Below, one piece after another: positions 1-9,500 of a stretch of 64,000 nucleotides of DNA; the first letter of the stretch is position 1; every line of letters starts with the position of its first letter. Below the pieces are notes generated by a model. It saw only the letters and a list, made by a program, of their open reading frames with translations, ran no database searches and was not told the DNA's origin. The DNA lies in the NCBI GenBank assembly GCA_001898645.1, contig MKUQ01000004.1, positions 1-64,000 of the forward strand, given 5' to 3'. The translations under genes and the position numbers were made by a program. The stretch is from Burkholderiales bacterium 70-64. GTDB taxonomy: Bacteria > Pseudomonadota > Gammaproteobacteria > Burkholderiales > Burkholderiaceae_E.

Positions 1-42
1 TGATTCCGGTTGTCGTGGGTTCGAATCCCATCGCCCACCCCA
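1..42 (+). tRNA. tRNA-His, 3' part (cut by window start)
   Basis: The sequence opens inside the anticodon loop. It continues with a T arm built around GTTCGAA (stem GTGGG/CCCAT, closing on a G-U pair), then the acceptor strand CGCCCAC at 32-38, a discriminator C at 39 and an encoded CCA at 40-42. Discriminator C73 is the hallmark of bacterial tRNA-His, and the first two bases fit the last two of anticodon GTG. The 5' half, including the anticodon's first base, lies outside the window, so the isotype is inferred from the 3' half. tRNA 3' ends are common integration sites, and the next gene is accessory in type. Confidence 0.85.
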
Positions 43-170
43 ATTTCTCCGACGTTCATTTTGCCGGCGTCGCTTGGCGTGTCCTGTGACCGCGCGAGCT
101 TACTCGCTACGCGCTCACCTATGCGTGCTTTTATCCGCGCTTCGCTTGAGTAGTACACAGGGAGCAAGCG

Positions 171-731
171 ATGAATGAGCACCAAGACGGCGATATCGAT
201 CGCTTGACCAAGATGGTGCATTTCGTGGTTCAGCACACGCCTCCGGAGAAGCTGGGGGCTACCAAGCTGAACAAGGTTCTCTGGTTCGCTGACGTCATGC
301 ATTATCGGCAGCACGGTGTGTCGATCAGTGGCCAGACCGCGTACCTGAAGAACAAGTACGGACCGACGCCAGCAGGCATCTATCAGGTCCTTGACGACCT
401 GAAGGCCAGCGGGAGCATCGCTGAGCGCGCGGTGCCGACTCCGGCCGGTGCGCGCCGCGAGTTCCTGTGGCTTCTCCCGGCCGATGCGTCCGAGTTCTCG
501 GCCGGGGAAATCGAGACTCTCCTCGACGTGATCGACTGGGCCATGCCTCTGACGGCAGTCCAGATCAGCGAGTTCAGTCACGACGCGCTTTGGGAGGAGA
601 CCGATGTGGGGCAGCCAATCAGCATCGCGGCGGCCAGCATGATTCCCAGCGAGCCGGATGCCGAGGACTTGGCGTGGGCCGAAGCTGTCTTTGCGCAGTA
701 CGACGACGATGCGCTTCGCGCGCTCGCCTGA
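171..731 (+). CDS. DUF4065 (Panacea) / SocA-like antitoxin protein
   Basis: A 186-residue protein resembling the DUF4065/Panacea family, whose best known member is SocA, the proteolytic adaptor antitoxin of the Caulobacter SocAB system. The family signature is in the N-terminal half: a helix ending LNKVLWFADV near residue 40, then HYRQHG and a segment K-Y-G-P-x-P near residue 65. The start ATG follows a GGGAG ribosome site. The gene sits about 130 bp after a tRNA-His 3' end and is unrelated in role to the flagellar genes, so it looks like accessory cargo. Panacea antitoxins normally pair with a small toxin gene; the remains of a possible partner follow directly. The toxin it neutralises cannot be told from sequence. 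Confidence 0.75.
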   Translation: MNEHQDGDIDRLTKMVHFVVQHTPPEKLGATKLNKVLWFADVMHYRQHGVSISGQTAYLKNKYGPTPAGIYQVLDDLKASGSIAERAVPTPAGARREFLWLLPADASEFSAGEIETLLDVIDWAMPLTAVQISEFSHDALWEETDVGQPISIAAASMIPSEPDAEDLAWAEAVFAQYDDDALRALA

Positions 732-989
732 TGGCTTTCGGCTACTAATCGACCACGGGATCGAAGCCTACATGACGCTTGGGCAGCTGGCAGCCCGGAG
801 CGACAGCGCACTTGGCGCGATCTGAAGGAAAGGCTCCAGATCGTTGCTGCCCGAGAAGGGAGCGAACTCGGCAAGAACCGGTTCATGATGACCTTTCGGG
901 ATCAGCCGCATGATGGCGACCTGATCCGTGTGGCCTACGTCATCCGCGCAGACACAGTCCGCGTCCTGAGCGTGTTCTGCAAGCCATAG
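709..989 (+). pseudogene. Frame-disrupted small gene downstream of the DUF4065 gene (possible toxin partner)
   Basis: Two partial frames together look like one protein of about 90 residues. An ATG at 709, overlapping the end of the DUF4065 gene, opens a 38-residue frame (MRFARSPDGFRLLIDHGIEA...) that stops at 823-825. A second frame, open from the antitoxin stop to the TAG at 987-989, has no good start but encodes a natural-looking C-terminus (WRDLKERLQIVAAREG, then FMMTFRDQP, VAYVIRAD and VRVLSVFCKP). One indel around 770-785 would join them. Position and overlap are those expected of a toxin partner. I do not recognise the family, so toxin is an inference from context. A sequencing error is also possible. 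Confidence 0.4.
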
Positions 990-1062
990 GTATTCCGCTG
1001 CTGGCCAGCGCAGCAGCAGCGCACTGCGCCGCATAGAGGACTTACTTCAAGTCGGGCCCGGC

Positions 1063-1491
1063 TCACTCCCTGCGCTGCGCGAAATGCCTCGCCAGCATTG
1101 CGATCAGGCTGCCGGCGATCGCCCCTGCCGCCGAGCAGGCGAAACCCACCGCCGATGCGATGACGACCTCGAGCGGCCACAGGTTGTGGGACGTGGGGTC
1201 GCGTACGCCCTCGACCAGCACCCGCACCAGGACCGCCGCGACGACCGACGCGCCCATCGCGGCGATCGCTCGCGGCAGCGAAGCGACGCCCCATGCGCGC
1301 AGGAGCAGCGCCAGGGCGGCGACCAGCAGCAGGCCTCCCGCCGGCAGGGCGCTCGGCAGATTGACCTTGTTGTACGGGATGAGCCAGTACGGGATGCCGA
1401 CCGCCAGAAAGCCCGCGGTCGCGGCAAGAAGCGGCCATCCCGGCCTTGCGTTCCTCACGTCCCGGCCCCTTTCCGCGGATTCCGAAGCCAC
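1063..1491 (-). CDS. Small integral membrane protein of unknown function
   Basis: A 142-residue protein I do not recognise. It has about four hydrophobic segments: near residues 20-40 (LLAATAGFLAVGIPYWLIPY), 48-67 (LPAGGLLLVAALALLLRAW), 74-92 (AIAAMGASVVAAVLVRVLV) and 106-130 (VVIASAVGFACSAAGAIAG). The N-terminus is short and polar and the C-terminus basic (HFAQRRE), suggesting it stays in the cytoplasm. No catalytic motif is visible. It stands alone, convergent with the accessory genes to its left and divergent from the MCP gene to its right. The overlapping plus-strand frames are Arg-rich shadows. Confidence 0.6.
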   Translation of the reverse strand: MASESAERGRDVRNARPGWPLLAATAGFLAVGIPYWLIPYNKVNLPSALPAGGLLLVAALALLLRAWGVASLPRAIAAMGASVVAAVLVRVLVEGVRDPTSHNLWPLEVVIASAVGFACSAAGAIAGSLIAMLARHFAQRRE

Positions 1492-1597
1492 GCTACCAGA
1501 CGATAGACGAGGCTCCCGGCCGCCCGTCGGGCGGACCCTGCCTTCCGGGCGGACGCATCCGTAGAAGCGCGGCGATCCAGCCGTAATTCCGGCTAGT

Positions 1598-1615
1598 TAG
1601 CGTACGCGAACGCTA
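1598..1615. promoter_or_regulatory. Palindromic operator, TetR type (site 1)
   Basis: TAGCGT-ACGCGA-ACGCTA is an inverted repeat with 6-bp arms and a 6-bp centre. Its 14-base core GCGTACGCGAACGC is identical to the core of the palindrome at 10021-10042 beside the tetR gene. It lies 67 bp upstream of the MCP start, and its right arm overlaps a TATAGC hexamer at 1614-1619 that could serve as a -10. The likely reader is the TetR-family protein at 10219, which would repress the MCP and the GGDEF-EAL gene. Binding is inferred, not shown. Confidence 0.65.
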
Positions 1616-1681
1616 TAGCCTTTCCGGGCGGTGGTGCGAGAAGTCTCGCGCTCGCCCGATATCGACCAACCGGAGGAGACT

Positions 1682-3448
1682 ATGAACCGATTCAAGATCT
1701 CCACGCGGCTCATCGCCGTCGTGGGCCTGCTCTCGCTGCTGCTGATCGTGATTGGCAGCCTTGGACTATATGGCATCTCGAAGACGAACGAAAGCGTCGA
1801 GGCGGTCTACCGCAAGAACACGATACCGATGGGGCAGATCGCCGAGATCCAGGAGCGGTTGCTGCGCAATCGGCTGGCGATCGCGGTCGCGCTGGTGACG
1901 CCCGATGCGCCCACGATCCGGCAGAGCACTCAGGCGGTGGAGGAGAACATCGCGGCGATCACCAGGGTCTGGGAGACCTACTCCGCCGCCGTCAAGGATC
2001 CCAAGGAGAAGGAGATCGCCTCGACTTTCGCGGTGGATCGTGCCCGCTTCGTCCAGGAAGGCCTGAAGCCGGCCATCGACAAGCTGCGCGCCAACGACGT
2101 CGCCGGGGCCAACCAGGTCGTCGTCGATCGGATCCGCCCGCTGTACCAGCCGGTGGGCGCCGGTATCCAGGCTCTGCAGAAGTTCCAGCTCGACGCGGCC
2201 CAGCACGAGTTCGACGTGGGCGTGGAGCGCTACGGCGAGATCCGCGCGGTGTCGATCACGACCATCGTGGCGGGGGTGTTGTTCGCCGCGCTGTTCGGGT
2301 TCTTCCTGATCCGCAGCATCTCGCGTTCGCTGGCCCACGCGGTGCAGGCGGCGAACGGCGTGGCCGCCGGCGACCTCACGGTCGAGATCGATGCGCGCGG
2401 CCAGGACGAGGTCGCCGACCTGCTGCGCGCGCTGGCCGCCATGAAGGAGAGCCTCGGGCGGGTGGTCAGCGATGTGCGCGCCAATGCCGAGGGCGTGGCG
2501 ATGGCCAGCACGCAGATCGCCCAGGGCAACCTCGATCTGTCCAGCCGCACCGAGGAGCAGGCCTCCGCGCTCGAGGAGACGGCCGCGTCGATGGAGGAGC
2601 TCAGCTCGACGGTCAAGCAGAACGCCGACAACGCCAAGCTCGCCGACCAGCTTGCCAAGGGCGCGAGCACCGTGGCCAGCAGCGGAGGAGAGGTCGTCGG
2701 CCAGGTGATCGAGACCATGAAGGGCATCAACGAGAGCTCGCGCAAGATCGCCGACATCATCGGGGTCATCGACGGCATCGCGTTCCAGACCAACATCCTG
2801 GCGTTGAACGCGGCGGTGGAAGCCGCGCGCGCCGGCGAGCAGGGCCGCGGCTTCGCGGTGGTCGCCAGCGAGGTGCGCAGCCTGGCGCAGCGCAGCGCCG
2901 GCGCGGCCAAGGAGATCAAGGAGCTGATCACCGCCAGCGTCGGGCAGGTCGACCAGGGGGCGCAGCTGGTGGATCGGGCCGGCGAGACGATGACCGAGGT
3001 GGTGCGCTCGGTCGTGCGGGTGAGCGACATCATGGGGGAGATCAACTCGGCGAGCACCGAGCAGAGCGCCGGGGTCACCCAGGTGAGCGAGGCGGTGTCG
3101 CAGATGGATCACAACACGCAGCAGAACGCGGCGCTGGTGGAGCAGAGCGCGGCGGCGGCTTCCAGCCTCAAGGAGCAGGCGCAGCGGCTGGTGCAGGCGG
3201 TGGCGGTGTTCCGGCTCGAGCGCGGCGCCGGGCGGGCGGAGCGTCCGTCCGCCGCGGCCGGCGGCGAGGCGGCCGCGGCGGCGCAGCGGCAGCCGAGCCA
3301 GGTCGAGGCGATCCGTTCGAGCGCGGCGGCGGCGGCCACGTCCACCATCGATGCGATCCGCAAGCGCGCCTCCGCCCGCCCGCGGCCGGCCCAGGGCAAG
3401 CCCGCGCCCGAGCCGAGCGAGACCGACGGCGACTGGCAGTCGTTCTGA
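1682..3448 (+). CDS. Methyl-accepting chemotaxis protein with 4-helix-bundle sensor and C-terminal tether
   Basis: Transmembrane chemoreceptor, 588 residues from the ATG preceded by GGAGGAG. Order: TM1 near 10-30, an alpha-helical periplasmic sensor to about 190 (4HB_MCP type), TM2 near 191-212, a HAMP domain, then the signalling hairpin with the conserved tip around [18 protein letters not shown]. It would couple ligand binding to CheA through CheW. The chain ends in a flexible Ala/Pro/Arg-rich tail with the terminal pentapeptide DWQSF, of the xWxxF type that recruits CheR and CheB in E. coli Tar/Tsr. It is followed after 28 bp by a GGDEF-EAL gene, so the two are probably co-transcribed, and a TetR-type operator lies just upstream. 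The ligand is unknown. Confidence 0.92.
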   Translation: MNRFKISTRLIAVVGLLSLLLIVIGSLGLYGISKTNESVEAVYRKNTIPMGQIAEIQERLLRNRLAIAVALVTPDAPTIRQSTQAVEENIAAITRVWETYSAAVKDPKEKEIASTFAVDRARFVQEGLKPAIDKLRANDVAGANQVVVDRIRPLYQPVGAGIQALQKFQLDAAQHEFDVGVERYGEIRAVSITTIVAGVLFAALFGFFLIRSISRSLAHAVQAANGVAAGDLTVEIDARGQDEVADLLRALAAMKESLGRVVSDVRANAEGVAMASTQIAQGNLDLSSRTEEQASALEETAASMEELSSTVKQNADNAKLADQLAKGASTVASSGGEVVGQVIETMKGINESSRKIADIIGVIDGIAFQTNILALNAAVEAARAGEQGRGFAVVASEVRSLAQRSAGAAKEIKELITASVGQVDQGAQLVDRAGETMTEVVRSVVRVSDIMGEINSASTEQSAGVTQVSEAVSQMDHNTQQNAALVEQSAAAASSLKEQAQRLVQAVAVFRLERGAGRAERPSAAAGGEAAAAAQRQPSQVEAIRSSAAAAATSTIDAIRKRASARPRPAQGKPAPEPSETDGDWQSF

Positions 3449-3476
3449 ACGTCGCGGCTCCCGTGCGGATGACGCC

Positions 3477-6400
3477 GTGAGCACCTCTCTGTTTTCGTCG
3501 ATCGTGAGCGCGCTGCGCCGCCGCCTGGCGCAGGCGCGCCCCGAGTCGGCGCGGTTGCGCCGGGTCGCCGGCAGCGGGTTCGTCGCCATCGCTCTCCTCT
3601 TCGCGACGGAGGAGCCCGGGGCGGGCGGCACCGACCCGGTGACGCTGTTCCTCGCGGCGGCGCTGCTGGCCTCGCTGGCGACGCTGGTCTGGTATGCGGC
3701 GCGCAATCGCCGCCTGCGCCGGCTCCAGGCGCAGGGATGGATGGACGGGCTCGGGCTCGCCGCGGGCGGCGGAAGGCCGATGCACCGGCGCGTGCGCATC
3801 GCGGTCTACGCGGTCCTGCTGGTGGTCGGCATCCACACCACGCTGCACGCTTGGCAGGCCGGCCGCGCCGAGCACGAGCGCGTCGAGAACGCCCGCCTCG
3901 CAGACCTGGTCGCTTCGCAGCGCTGGATCAGCCAGAGCATCGGCCGCCTGGTCTCGATGACTTTCTCCGATGCCAGCTCGTACCCGCTCGGACAGGAGCT
4001 CGAGGCGCTGCTGCACCGGGCCGAGGAAGACGCCGAGCGGCTCGAGACGATGCTCGCCGCCCACGGTGCGCTGCGCCAGCCCGATACCCAGCAGCTCAAC
4101 GCCGCCTGGGCGGCGTGGGCGGCGGAGAACGTGAAGCTGACGTCGGCGGCGCGGGCGCTGATCAGCTACGCGATGTCCGAAGACCTGGGTGTCCCGGCAG
4201 GGCTGGTCGCTGCAGTGCAGCGGCAGGCGAGCATCTCGCTGGAGGCGGCGCAGCGCCTCGTGGAGGCGCTGGCGACGCTGACGCGGGAGCGCCAGCTCGC
4301 GGCGGTGAACCAGGCGCGGGCATGGTCGGTGCTGACCTTCATGGTGCTGCTGACGCTCGCCCTGTTCGTCGCCGAGCCCGCCGCACGGTCGGTGCGGCGC
4401 CAGCACCTGTATCTGGTCGAGCGCATGCGCGAGCTGCGCAGGCTGGCGCTGGTCGCGGAACGTACGACGAACGTGGTGATGATCACCGATGCGCGCCAGC
4501 ACATCGTGTGGGTCAACGAGGCGTTCCGGCGCATCACCGGCTACGACCCCGCGCAGGCATTCGGCCGCACGCCGGACAGCCTGATCGTCGATCCGCGCCC
4601 GAGCGCATCGCTCGAGCGCGTGCGCGACGCGCTCGGACGCGGCGAGGGCGTACGGGCGCAGCTCCCGGGCCGCAGCTGCGACGGACGCGAGCTGTGGCTG
4701 GAGTTCGACATCCAGCCGCTGCACGACGAGGGCGGCAAGCTGCTGGGATTCGTGGACGTCGCCTCCGACGTCACCGAGCGCCGGCGCGCGCAGGCCGACC
4801 TGCGCATCGCCGCGATCGCCTTCGACTCGGTGGAGGCGATCGCGATCACCGATGCGAGGCAGGTCTTCCTCAAGGTGAATCCCGCCTTCACCCGCATCAC
4901 CGGCTACGAGCCGCACGAGGCGATCGGCCGCACGCCGCGCCAGCTGATGGCTTCCGGCCGGCAGAGCCGCATCTTCTACCAGAGGCTGCACGCCGCGCTG
5001 GATTCCTGCAAGCACTGGCAGGGCGAGCTGTGGAACCGGCGCAAGAACGGCGAGCTGTACCTGGGGCGGCTGAGCATCACCGCCGTCACCGACGAAGAGG
5101 ACCAGGTCGAGAACTACGTGGCGGTGCTCTCCGACATCACCGAGAAGCGCAAGGCCGACGAGACGATCCGCAATCTGGCCTACTACGATCCCCTCACCGA
5201 ATTGCCCAATCGCCGGCTGCTGCGCGATCGCCTGCACCAGGCGATGAGCTCGAGCGCGAGCACCAGGCGCTTCGCGGCGGTGCTGTTCATCGACCTGGAC
5301 CATTTCAAGGAGCTCAACGACACGCGCGGCCACGACGTCGGCGATCTGCTGCTGGTCGAGGTGGCCAGGAGACTGTCGGCGGGCGTTCGCAGCACCGACA
5401 CGGTTGCCCGGCAGGGCGGCGACGAATTCGTGATCATCGTCAGCGACCTCAGCGCCGACGCGGTCGCCGCGATGAAGGAGGCCGCCGCGATCGCCGAGGG
5501 CATCCGCACCTCGCTGAACCGTCCCTACCTGCTGTCCGGCTACGAGTACCACAGCACGCCGAGCATCGGCATCAACGTGTTCGCCGGGCACGAGCAGCGC
5601 GTGGACGAATTGCTCAAGCGCGCCGACGTCGCCATGTACCAGGCGAAGCGATCGGGGCGCAATACGCTGCGCTTCTTCGATCCCGAGACGCACGCCGCGA
5701 TGACCGAGCGCATCGCCCTCGAGGCCGATCTGCGGCGGGCGCTGCCCGAAGGACAGCTGCGGCTGTACTTCCAGCCCCAGGTCGACCACGACAGCGCCAT
5801 CATCGGCGGCGAGGTCCTGCTGCGCTGGCAGCACCCGCAGCGCGGGCTGGTGTCCCCGGCCCATTTCATCGGTGCGGCCGAGGAAAGCGACCTCATCCTC
5901 GACATCGGTGCCTGGGTGCTCGAGCGCGCCTGCGCGCAGCTGGCGGCATGGGAGGAGATGCCCGAATACCAGCAGCTGAAGCTCGCGGTCAACGTCAGCG
6001 CGAGGCAGTTCCGCCAGGGGGACTTCGTGGCGCAGGTGCGCGACACCGTGCGTCGCGCGGGCATCGATTCGGGCCGGCTCAAGCTCGAGCTGACCGAGAG
6101 CATGGTGGTCTTGGACATCGACGAGACGGTGAGCAAGATGAACGAGATCCGCACGCTCGGCATCGGCTTCTCGATGGACGACTTCGGCACCGGGCACTCC
6201 TCGCTCGCCTACCTGACGCGCCTGCCGCTGGATCAGCTCAAGATCGACCAGTCCTTCGTGCGCAAGATGATGGTCAATCGCAGCGACGCGGTCGTCGTGC
6301 AGACCATCGTCGGCCTGGCCAGGAGCCTGTCGATCGAGGCCATCGCCGAGGGCGTCGAGACGGCCGAGCAGCGCGTCTTCCTCGAGGCGATCGGCTGCCG

Positions 6401-6521
6401 CCTGTTCCAGGGCTATCTGTACGGCGCGCCCATGCCCGTCGAGGAGTTCGCCGCGATGCTGGCGAAGCACTTCCCGCGCGCCGGCGCTCCGGACGGCTCC
6501 CGTGTTGCCGCCCGCGCCTAG
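3477..6521 (+). CDS. Membrane PAS-PAS-GGDEF-EAL cyclic-di-GMP enzyme
   Basis: About 1014 residues from a GTG start 28 bp after the MCP stop. The N-terminus has several hydrophobic segments (VAIALLFA, LFLAAALLASLATLVWYAA, VYAVLLVVGIHTTL, and VLTFMVLLTLALFVAEP after a helical linker), then two PAS domains each followed by a PAC-type D-V-T-E-R or D-I-T-E-K segment. The GGDEF motif is intact near residue 647, with an RSTD inhibitory I-site five residues ahead. The EAL domain keeps EVLLRW near 779, NVSARQF, LELTES, DDFGTGHSS near 900 and EGVET. Both c-di-GMP synthesis and hydrolysis are therefore possible; the net activity cannot be predicted. Its stop overlaps by 4 bp the stop of the convergent pseudokinase gene. 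Confidence 0.9.
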   Translation: MSTSLFSSIVSALRRRLAQARPESARLRRVAGSGFVAIALLFATEEPGAGGTDPVTLFLAAALLASLATLVWYAARNRRLRRLQAQGWMDGLGLAAGGGRPMHRRVRIAVYAVLLVVGIHTTLHAWQAGRAEHERVENARLADLVASQRWISQSIGRLVSMTFSDASSYPLGQELEALLHRAEEDAERLETMLAAHGALRQPDTQQLNAAWAAWAAENVKLTSAARALISYAMSEDLGVPAGLVAAVQRQASISLEAAQRLVEALATLTRERQLAAVNQARAWSVLTFMVLLTLALFVAEPAARSVRRQHLYLVERMRELRRLALVAERTTNVVMITDARQHIVWVNEAFRRITGYDPAQAFGRTPDSLIVDPRPSASLERVRDALGRGEGVRAQLPGRSCDGRELWLEFDIQPLHDEGGKLLGFVDVASDVTERRRAQADLRIAAIAFDSVEAIAITDARQVFLKVNPAFTRITGYEPHEAIGRTPRQLMASGRQSRIFYQRLHAALDSCKHWQGELWNRRKNGELYLGRLSITAVTDEEDQVENYVAVLSDITEKRKADETIRNLAYYDPLTELPNRRLLRDRLHQAMSSSASTRRFAAVLFIDLDHFKELNDTRGHDVGDLLLVEVARRLSAGVRSTDTVARQGGDEFVIIVSDLSADAVAAMKEAAAIAEGIRTSLNRPYLLSGYEYHSTPSIGINVFAGHEQRVDELLKRADVAMYQAKRSGRNTLRFFDPETHAAMTERIALEADLRRALPEGQLRLYFQPQVDHDSAIIGGEVLLRWQHPQRGLVSPAHFIGAAEESDLILDIGAWVLERACAQLAAWEEMPEYQQLKLAVNVSARQFRQGDFVAQVRDTVRRAGIDSGRLKLELTESMVVLDIDETVSKMNEIRTLGIGFSMDDFGTGHSSLAYLTRLPLDQLKIDQSFVRKMMVNRSDAVVVQTIVGLARSLSIEAIAEGVETAEQRVFLEAIGCRLFQGYLYGAPMPVEEFAAMLAKHFPRAGAPDGSRVAARA

Positions 6522-9500
6522 ACAGACCCCAATGCGGCCTCGATGACGCGCGCGAGCTCGAGGATGGAGATCGGTTTCTCGATGAAGCGGAAGAAGCCCA
6601 CCCCCTCGATGCGGCGCTGAGCGTCGGGCGTCGCATCGCGGGTGACCGCGATCACCGGTATCGCCGCCAGGTCGGGGTCCGCCTTCAGGATGCGCAGCAC
6701 CGAGAATGCGTCGACGCCCGGCGAGTCGACGTCGAGCAGGATCACCTCCGGACGATGGGCCCGCGCCAGCTCCATTCCCAGCATCGCCGAGGGCGACACC
6801 AGCAGGCGCATGCGCTCGTCCTTGCGGAACGCTTCCTGCACCAGGGCCAGGCTGCCGTGGTCGTCGTCGATGTACAGGATGCGCGGGGGCGTGGCTCCGG
6901 CGCCGAGCAGCCGGGCGAGACGGCGCGGGCGGGAAGTGCCGGTGCCTTGCGCGTCCGCACAGGCCTTGGGGATGTCGACGACGATGGCGGCGCCCGGGGC
7001 CGTTCCGGTTTCGATGCGGATCGTCGCGCCCATGCGCGCGGCAAGCAGGCAGGCGATGCGCACCGCGAGGCCGGCGCCCTCGAAATCCCCGCGATCCCGG
7101 GGCGTCTCGATCCAGCGGCGCAGCGGCCGCTCGTCGCCGCGGGCTTCCGGTATGGTGATGCGGATCGAGGCGGTGCCGCCGGCCCCGTCGAGCCCGGTGA
7201 CGAAGGGGATCACCGCGGCGTCGCCCGCGCATTCGATTGCGCTGCGTGCGAGCGCTTCGATCAGCTGCTCGATGCGTACGCGATCGACCCGCACGCACAC
7301 CGGCAGCGAAGGTTCGCGGCGCAGTTGCACCCCCCGGTCGGCCGCGAAGGCCGCCGCGCGCGCGAGGGCGGCATCGATGGCCGCATCGAGAGACAGCAGC
7401 CCGGGGCGCATCGCCAGGCGGCCGCCGTGGGCGCGAGCCAGATCGAGCAGCTCGCCGCTGAATTCCAGCAGCCGGCGGCCGGCGCGCAGCAGGTGGCGCG
7501 TGTACTCGCGCGAAACCATCGACAATTCCGGGCGCCTGGCCAGCAGCTGCGCGAAACCGAGAATCGAACGTACCGGCGCGCGCAATGCATCGCCCGCATC
7601 GGCGAGGGCGTCCAGGGCTGCCGCATCGATCGGCCCGTCGGCTTGCCGGGGATCCTCCGGCCGGGCGTCGGCCGCGGCGGCGTCGCGGAAGGTGTGCACG
7701 TAGTAGCGGACGTCGCGGCGCGCATCGAGCACGGTGCCGATGCTGCTGCGCACGACGAAGGTCGATCCGTCGGCGCGCTGCATCGGCAGCTTGCCGCTCC
7801 AGCGGAATTCCGGAGCGCCGCGCTGGATCGCGCGCCCGATCGCGTCGCGACCCGGCGGCGCCCAGGCCTCGTGCAGCGCGGCCGGCCCGTCCTGGTCCTC
7901 CTCGCGGCGCAGCGCACGCCGGTATGCCGCATTGGCGGCGATCAGCTGCCCGTGGCGATCGGCGATCGCCACCGCGTCGCCGGTCGACGCGAGAACCTCC
8001 TCGAGCAGGCGCGCGCAATCCCTGCGGCGCAGCTCGCCGGTGACGTCGTGGGCGCTGCCGTGCAGGCGCACCACCCGGCCCGATTCGTCGAGCCGGGCGC
8101 CCGCGCGCAGGCGCACCCAGCGCTGCCCGCCGTCGGGCAGCACGATGCGGTGCAGGCACTCGTGCTGGGCGCCGCGCCGTGCCGCATCGATCGCCGCGTC
8201 GACCGATGCGGCGTCCTTCGCATGCGCGCACTCGCGAAAGCTGTCCAGGCGCGGCCGGTACGAGGCCGGATCGCGCCGGTAGAGCGCGTACAGCGATGGC
8301 GACCAGCGGGTTTCGCCGCTGCCGGGATCGGCCTCCCAGTCCCCGATGCGCGCCTGGCGCTGCGTCTCGGCCAGGCGCCGGCGGATCTCCTGCAGATCGG
8401 CTTCGAGCGCCTTGCGCCCGGTGACATCCTGCGCCACGCCGAGCATGCGGGCGGGGCGGCCGCGTTCGTCGCGCGTCACCCGTCCCTGCGCGCGCAGCCA
8501 GCGGATCGTGCCGTCGGGCCGCACGCAGCGATGCTCGATGTCGTAGGGCTTGCCGAGCGTCAGCGCTGCGTCCACCGCGGTTTCGACCGCCGCGCGGTCG
8601 CGCGGGTGGACCGTCGCCAGGAAACTTTCGTAGGTCGTCCCGGCCGTTTCAGCGGCACGGCCGAGCAGCCGCCCGACCGGCTCGGAGCAGTGCAGCTCGC
8701 CGGTCGCGATGTCGCAGTCCCAGGTGCCGACGCCGGCGTACGCCTGGCTGCGCCGCAGCCGCTCCTCGCGATCGTCCAGCGCTTGTCGCGTCGACGCCAG
8801 CTCGCTGATGTCGATGGCCACGCCGACCACGTGGGTGACGATGCCATCGTGCAGGACCGGCGAGAGGCGCAGATCGAGGCAGTAGGGTTCGGGGCCGGCC
8901 GTGCCGGCCCGGGCGCCGTGCAGGGTCAGCGTCGTCTCGCGCGGCGATCCGAGCCCGGCGTCGATCTCGTCGACCACCTCGGCGCGCTGGCCGGCGGCCA
9001 GCAGGCCGCGCAGTGAACGGCCGCCGAGCGCCGCCTCCGGCATGCCCAGCAGCCGGCCGAAGGCGGGGTTGGCGTGGCAGATCGGGTATCCCGGGCGCAG
9101 GGCGTCGGCGATCACCACGCCGCCCGCGCTCGTCGCCACCACCTGCTCGAGGAGCCAGAGGCGATCCTCGGCCGCCTTCGAGGCGGTGACCTCGGTGCAC
9201 ACCGAGACGTATTCGTGCGGCCGCCTGCCTTCGCCGGGCACCGGGATGATCGTCGAGTGCAGCCAGTAGTACGTGCCGTCCTTCCTGCGATTGCAGATCT
9301 CGCCGTCCCAGATGTCGCCGCGGCGGATGCTGCGCCACATCTCCCGGTAGAATCCCCGCGAATGGCGGCCGGAACTGATCAGGCGGTGGGTGGCGCCCAG
9401 CAGCTCGGCGCGCGGATAGCCGCTGATGTCGCAGAAACGCTCGTTGACCTCGACGATCGTTCCGCGCCGGTTGGTGACGCTGACGAGCACGTGATCGCCC

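Noticed and set aside
1-1600. Integrated island bounded by a direct repeat of the tRNA-His 3' end
   Set aside because: I found no second copy of the tRNA tail within the window and no integrase gene, so an attachment site is not supported.
1616-1681. Possible sigma-28 promoter ahead of the first MCP (CCCGATAT near 1655)
   Set aside because: The -35 region does not resemble TAAAG or TCAAG at the fixed spacing, and a TetR-type operator with a TATAGC hexamer explains the region better.
7274-7287. GCGTACGCGATCGA inside the pseudokinase gene, close to the TetR operator core
   Set aside because: Only 10-11 of 14 bases match, it lacks the inverted-repeat symmetry and it lies within coding sequence.
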